Source of the DNA: Streptomyces sp. R28
Lineage (GTDB): Bacteria; Actinomycetota; Actinomycetes; Streptomycetales; Streptomycetaceae
Direction: 5' to 3'
Assembly: GCF_041052385.1 (NCBI RefSeq)
Contig: NZ_CP163439.1
Span: forward strand, 5,321,001-5,385,000
Length of the DNA stretch: 64,000 bases
The position numbers and the translations under genes were made by a program. Below are positions 60,361-64,000 of the stretch, in pieces; the first letter of the stretch is position 1, and the number at the start of each line of letters is the position of its first letter. Below the pieces are notes generated by a model. It was not told the DNA's origin, searched no databases, and saw only the letters and a list, made by a program, of their open reading frames with translations.

Positions 60361-60728
60361 CGCGCGCCCCCTCCCAGCAGCCGCTGCAGAGCGGCATCCA
60401 GGTCTTGGGCCAGCTGTGCATGGTCGGCGTCGCCCGCACCGGGCAGCGCTCGTACGACTACCAGGCTACCGGGGGGCAGCTGGTCGACTCGGTCGCGCAT
60501 CAGATGGCGAAGCCTGCGCTTCACCTTGTTCCGCACGACCGCGCCGCCCACTGCCTTGCTCACGACGAAACCCGCACGCGTCGGGGGAGCGCTCTCCCCA
60601 GGCGCGTGGGGGTCCGTGGCACCGCTACGAAGATGGACAACGAGGTGCTGACGCCCTGCTCGGCGTCCTCGTCGTACCGCGGTCGCGAAGTCCTCGCGCC
60701 GCCTCAGCCGGTTCTCGGTGGGCAGCAC
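60357..60728 (-). CDS. rnpA: Ribonuclease P protein component
   Basis: 123-residue basic protein subunit of RNase P, required with M1 RNA for tRNA 5' maturation. MLPTENRLRRREDFATAVRRGRRAG, then VSKAVGGAVVRNKVKRRLRHLMRD (RNR motif). GTG at 60728, 21 bases after rpmH; overlaps yidD. Confidence 0.95.
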   Translation of the reverse strand: MLPTENRLRRREDFATAVRRGRRAGRQHLVVHLRSGATDPHAPGESAPPTRAGFVVSKAVGGAVVRNKVKRRLRHLMRDRVDQLPPGSLVVVRALPGAGDADHAQLAQDLDAALQRLLGGGAR

Positions 60729-60749
60729 GACGTCATGACCTGACCGGGA

Positions 60750-60887
60750 TCAGGCGGACAGACGGGCGCGACCCTTGCTACGGCGGGACGCGAGAATCGC
60801 GCGGCCGGCACGGGTGCGCATACGCAACCGGAAGCCGTGGGTCTTCGCGCGACGACGGTTGTTCGGCTGGAAGGTGCGCTTGCTCAC
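60750..60887 (-). CDS. rpmH: 50S ribosomal protein L34
   Basis: 45 residues, SKRTFQPNNRRRAKTHGFRL then RMRTRAGRAILASRRSKGRA, a typical L34. GTG at 60887. First gene of the rpmH-rnpA-yidD-yidC-jag cluster reading away from dnaA, as in nearly all actinobacteria. Confidence 0.97.
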   Translation of the reverse strand: MSKRTFQPNNRRRAKTHGFRLRMRTRAGRAILASRRSKGRARLSA

Positions 60888-61107
60888 TCGGGGGCTCCAG
60901 AAATTAAATCGGTGGTGGCGGGTGCCGTCTTGGCTGTCACCGTGCGCCCACGAGTAGCTCGCGTTAACGCCCGAGTGCACCGCTTACCGATCACCTTGAC
61001 GCGATCTGTGCCCATCGGAGGCAGGCGGCAGCAGCCATCGACAACTCGACCTGGTTACGGTACGCGCGGCTGCGCCATCCGGTCAAACCGGAGGCCACGG
61101 GGAGACA

Positions 61108-61116
61108 CTATCCACA
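61108..61116 (+). promoter_or_regulatory. DnaA box CTATCCACA, dnaA promoter
   Basis: 8/9 match to TTATCCACA; 3 bases from an opposed box at 61120. Two DnaA boxes in the dnaA promoter are known for Streptomyces. Confidence 0.65.
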
Positions 61117-61119
61117 GGC

Positions 61120-61128
61120 TGGGGACAA
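61120..61128 (-). promoter_or_regulatory. DnaA box TTGTCCCCA, dnaA promoter
   Basis: TGGGGACAA, the reverse complement of TTGTCCCCA, facing the box at 61108. Confidence 0.6.
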
Positions 61129-61272
61129 CAACTTGAACCGTACCCGCCGCCCTGACTACCGTGGCTGAACTCCGATTCGTTCCCTTGTCCCCTTGATTCG
61201 GGCTCCACCCGATTTGATTCCCGACCCGTCCCACAATCACACGTTCGTGGGACCCGTGAGAGAGCGTGCCCT

Positions 61273-63183
61273 GTGGCTGATGTACCTGCCGATCTTGCCG
61301 CAGTGTGGCCACGAGTACTGGAGCAACTCCTCGGTGAGGGCCGAGGACAGGGTGTCGAGGTGAAGGACGAGCACTGGATCCGGCGCTGCCAGCCCCTCGC
61401 ACTGGTCGCCGACACCGCCCTGCTCGCAGTACCGAACGAGTTTGCGAAGGGCGTACTAGAGGGCCGCCTGGCCCCGATCGTCAGCGAGACCCTGAGCCGC
61501 GAGTGCGGCCGCCCCATCCGCATCGCGATCACCGTCGACGACTCCGTCGGCGAGCCCCCGGCGCCGCCAGTACCCCCTGCCCCGCCCCAGCCACGCTACG
61601 AAGAGCCGGAACTCCCCCCGTACGACGGCTACGGCCGCCACCGCGCCGACGACCACCGGCCCGGCCCCTCCAGCGACCCGCTGCCCACCGCCCGTCCGGC
61701 CTATCCGAACGAGTACCAGCGCCCCGAGCCCGGCCCCGGCAGCTGGCCGCGCCCGCCCCAGGACGAGTACGGCTGGCAGCAGCAACGGCTCGGCTTCCCG
61801 GAGCGGGACCCGTACGCATCGCCGTCGCAGGACTCCTACGCACAGGACTCGTACGCACAGGACTCCTACGGCTCGCGCTCGCCCTCCCAGGACTACCGCC
61901 CGCAGCCGATGGAGCGGCCGTCGTACGACGGACACCGCGACGGACACCGCCCCGACTATGAGCAGCAGCGGCCCGACTACGACCAGCCGCGCGGCGACTA
62001 CGACCGTGACACCCGCCGCGACCTGCCCGAGCCGCCCCCCGGCTCCGGCCATGTGCACCGCGGCGGCCCCGTCGGCGCGAACCTGCCCACCACCGGCGCC
62101 CCCGGCCCACTTGCCGCACAGCCCGCGCCGGCGCCCGGGCCCGGCGAACCGACCGCGCGCCTGAACCCGAAGTACCTCTTCGACACGTTCGTCATCGGTG
62201 CCTCCAACCGCTTCGCGCACGCGGCCGCGGTCGCCGTCGCCGAGGCACCCGCGAAGGCCTACAACCCCCTCTTCATCTACGGGGAGTCGGGCCTCGGCAA
62301 GACCCACCTGCTGCACGCGATCGGGCACTACGCGCGCAGCCTCTATCCCGGCACGCGCGTGCGGTACGTGAGCTCGGAGGAGTTCACCAACGAGTTCATC
62401 AACTCCATCCGCGACGGCAAGGGCGACAGCTTCCGCAAGCGCTACCGCGAGATGGACATCCTGCTCGTCGACGACATCCAGTTCCTCGCGGACAAGGAGT
62501 CGACGCAGGAGGAGTTCTTCCACACGTTCAACACGCTCCACAACGCCAACAAGCAGATCGTGCTCTCCAGCGACCGGCCGCCGAAGCAACTGGTCACGCT
62601 GGAGGACCGGCTGAGGAACCGTTTCGAGTGGGGCCTGATCACCGACGTCCAGCCGCCGGAGCTGGAGACGCGTATCGCGATCCTCCGCAAGAAAGCGGTG
62701 CAGGAGCAGCTCAACGCCCCGCCGGAGGTTCTGGAGTTCATCGCCTCCCGCATCTCGCGCAACATCCGCGAGCTGGAGGGCGCGCTGATCCGGGTGACGG
62801 CGTTCGCGTCGCTCAATCGGCAGCCGGTGGACCTGGGCCTGACGGAGATCGTCCTCAAGGACCTGATCCCCGGCGGCGACGACGCGACACCGGAGATCAC
62901 CTCGACGGCCATCATGGGCGCGACCGCCGACTACTTCGGCCTCACGGTCGAGGACCTGTGCGGCAGCTCGCGCGGCCGCCAGCTCGTCACGGCCCGGCAG
63001 ATCGCCATGTACCTGTGCCGTGAGCTGACGGACCTGTCCCTGCCGAAGATCGGCGCACTGTTCGGCGGCCGCGACCACACCACGGTGATGCACGCCGACC
63101 GCAAGATCCGCAATCTGATGGCCGAGCGACGCTCCATCTACAACCAGGTCACCGAGCTGACCAACCGCATCAAGAACGGCTGA
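61273..63183 (+). CDS. dnaA: Chromosomal replication initiator DnaA
   Basis: 636 residues, longer than the ~450-470 of E. coli or B. subtilis because domain II (about 100-295) is an Asp/Tyr/Pro/Arg-rich disordered stretch with a QDSYA repeat (61829-61871), as known for Streptomyces. Domain I at 1-95, AAA+ domain from about 300 (Walker A GESGLGKTHLLHAIGHYA, Walker B LLVDDIQFLADKE), DNA-binding HTH with the signature GGRDHTTVMHADRKI. GTG at 61273. oriC follows directly. Confidence 0.97.
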   Translation: MADVPADLAAVWPRVLEQLLGEGRGQGVEVKDEHWIRRCQPLALVADTALLAVPNEFAKGVLEGRLAPIVSETLSRECGRPIRIAITVDDSVGEPPAPPVPPAPPQPRYEEPELPPYDGYGRHRADDHRPGPSSDPLPTARPAYPNEYQRPEPGPGSWPRPPQDEYGWQQQRLGFPERDPYASPSQDSYAQDSYAQDSYGSRSPSQDYRPQPMERPSYDGHRDGHRPDYEQQRPDYDQPRGDYDRDTRRDLPEPPPGSGHVHRGGPVGANLPTTGAPGPLAAQPAPAPGPGEPTARLNPKYLFDTFVIGASNRFAHAAAVAVAEAPAKAYNPLFIYGESGLGKTHLLHAIGHYARSLYPGTRVRYVSSEEFTNEFINSIRDGKGDSFRKRYREMDILLVDDIQFLADKESTQEEFFHTFNTLHNANKQIVLSSDRPPKQLVTLEDRLRNRFEWGLITDVQPPELETRIAILRKKAVQEQLNAPPEVLEFIASRISRNIRELEGALIRVTAFASLNRQPVDLGLTEIVLKDLIPGGDDATPEITSTAIMGATADYFGLTVEDLCGSSRGRQLVTARQIAMYLCRELTDLSLPKIGALFGGRDHTTVMHADRKIRNLMAERRSIYNQVTELTNRIKNG

Positions 63184-63205
63184 CAGAGGCAGACCCACGA
63201 CGCCG

Positions 63206-63240
63206 AGGGCGCCCCCGGGACGAGTTCCCGTGGGCGCCCT
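63206..63240 (+). terminator. Terminator of dnaA
   Basis: AGGGCGCCCCCGGGA and TTCCCGTGGGCGCCCT form a hairpin with one internal mismatch across CGAG, 23 bases after dnaA; TTCTTC follows. Confidence 0.85.
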
Positions 63241-64000
63241 TCTTCGTCCCGCGGCCACCCGCTGTTCGATTACCTGCCGCGTTACGGCCTCTCTCCACAG
63301 ATTCGGTGACTTTTTCCCGTCCACATCCTGGGGACCGGAAAGTTGTCCAGACCGTGTCCACAGCCTCCTCCCTCGAGAGACGATCAGGCGAGGTCAGGTG
63401 CTTGTGGATTGGTGGACGAAGGATCTCCACAGACTGTGGACAGCGCAGCGATCCACAAGCTGTGCATGAAGTTGTCCACCGACAACCCACAGGCTGAGGA
63501 CGGTTGTCCCCAGTGATCCCCAGCTTCTCCACATCGCTGTCCACTGTTCGGCAACGCGACGCGCCTCCTCACCGGGTCGAGTGAAAGGCGTCACACGAAG
63601 CTGCCTGGTTGGGCTGTGGGAAAGGTGGGTAAAGCTGGGGACGGCGCTGGGGAGAAGTCGCCCGAAGCTGTGCACGGCGTGTGCAGAACTTTCCGTTCTC
63701 CACAGAGACGCCCGGTTGTCCACCGCCTCCGCCCACAGGCCCCGTGGACAAAATTTCCGGCCTGACCTGCGAAAACAGGGTTATCCACGGTTTCCACAGG
63801 CCCTACTACTACTCCCAACTAGAGAGAGCTGGGAATCCGTTTCGAAGAGGGCCCTGTGCACAACTCGCTGTCCGGCTCCCGGCTGCCCCTCGTCACGACT
63901 TGACCCCGAGAGGCACCTACTGTCAGTGGGGTGCGTCAGACTGTTCCCGGTGTCCTTCCCCTCACTGGGGCCGACGACACCGAGACAGACGACGAAGCCA
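63241..64000. other. oriC: oriC, dnaA-proximal part (DnaA box array)
   Basis: Gene-free region between dnaA and (beyond the window) dnaN, the Streptomyces oriC position. One-mismatch DnaA boxes seen include 63317-63325 (CCGTCCACA), 63343-63351, 63354-63362, 63435-63443 (reverse), 63472-63480 (TTGTCCACC), 63504-63512 (TTGTCCCCA), 63525-63533, 63696-63704, 63716-63724, 63743-63751 (reverse), 63781-63789 (TTATCCACG). They are in both orientations, in two clusters separated by 63534-63695. No perfect TTGTCCACA or TTATCCACA was found in this part. The rest lies outside the window. Confidence 0.9.

Larger units (their letters stand above)
60888..61272. other. rpmH-dnaA divergent control region
   Basis: 385 bases without a gene containing promoters of both rpmH and dnaA. 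A pair of facing DnaA boxes (61108-61116 and 61120-61128) indicates dnaA autoregulation. TTGTCCCCT at about 61187 is a weaker box. Confidence 0.7.

Overview
The window is high-GC DNA with the gene content and order of a Streptomyces chromosome immediately to one side of the replication origin. Supporting signs are the order rpmH-rnpA-yidD-yidC-jag-rsmG-parA-parB next to dnaA, the developmental pair ssgA/ssgR, ptpA, femX, many GTG/TTG starts, rare TTA codons, and a scatter of ParB-binding parS sites (GTTTCACGTGAAAC). The gene order matches, from memory, the Streptomyces coelicolor interval from the cydA gene down to dnaA. No mobile element, prophage, CRISPR array, tRNA or rRNA was seen; this is core chromosome.

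Layout. 1-9 kb: 3'-truncated cydA with a Rex-type operator, a cyclophilin-like protein, a HisC-type aminotransferase, a LacI regulator, a PPP-type phosphoesterase, a membrane protein, and thiC under a TPP riboswitch. 9-19 kb: a YibE/F membrane protein, ssgA with its IclR-type activator ssgR, small membrane and cupin proteins, ptpA with a PLP-dependent lyase, a TTA-containing LysR gene, a Nudix protein and an extended flavohaemoglobin-like protein. 19-31 kb: HAD phosphatase, GNAT enzymes, an MFS/MarR pair, a class C beta-lactamase-like hydrolase, dnaB, a MATE pump and the rpsF-ssb-rpsR-rplI operon. 31-46 kb: cell-wall genes (femX, an alanine-racemase-like protein, a GT87-like mannosyltransferase, a class A PBP), padR-ino1, a TTA-containing MFS gene, an LppU-like protein and the CCA-adding enzyme. 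44-54 kb: the DUF6049-murJ-pseudokinase-sigM-anti-sigma-trxB-trxA run, syntenic with the Mycobacterium tuberculosis Rv3910-Rv3914 region. 54-64 kb: parB, parA, rsmG, jag, yidC, yidD, rnpA, rpmH, dnaA and the dnaA-proximal part of oriC.

How it works together. The origin-proximal block combines initiation (dnaA, oriC, dnaB), segregation (parA, parB and 13 perfect plus 3 one-mismatch parS sites), envelope assembly (yidC, murJ, PBP, FemX) and thiol redox control (a SigR-type promoter before trxB). ParB would load at the scattered parS sites to build the origin-proximal segregation complex. Several parS sites lie inside genes (parA, parB, the anti-sigma gene, the cyclophilin-like gene). Others form the core of perfect 28-34 bp palindromes between convergent genes, and one near-consensus copy forms a predicted hairpin inside the thiC TPP riboswitch. 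These double-use parS sites are the most unusual feature of the window. I found no evidence for an undescribed multi-gene system.
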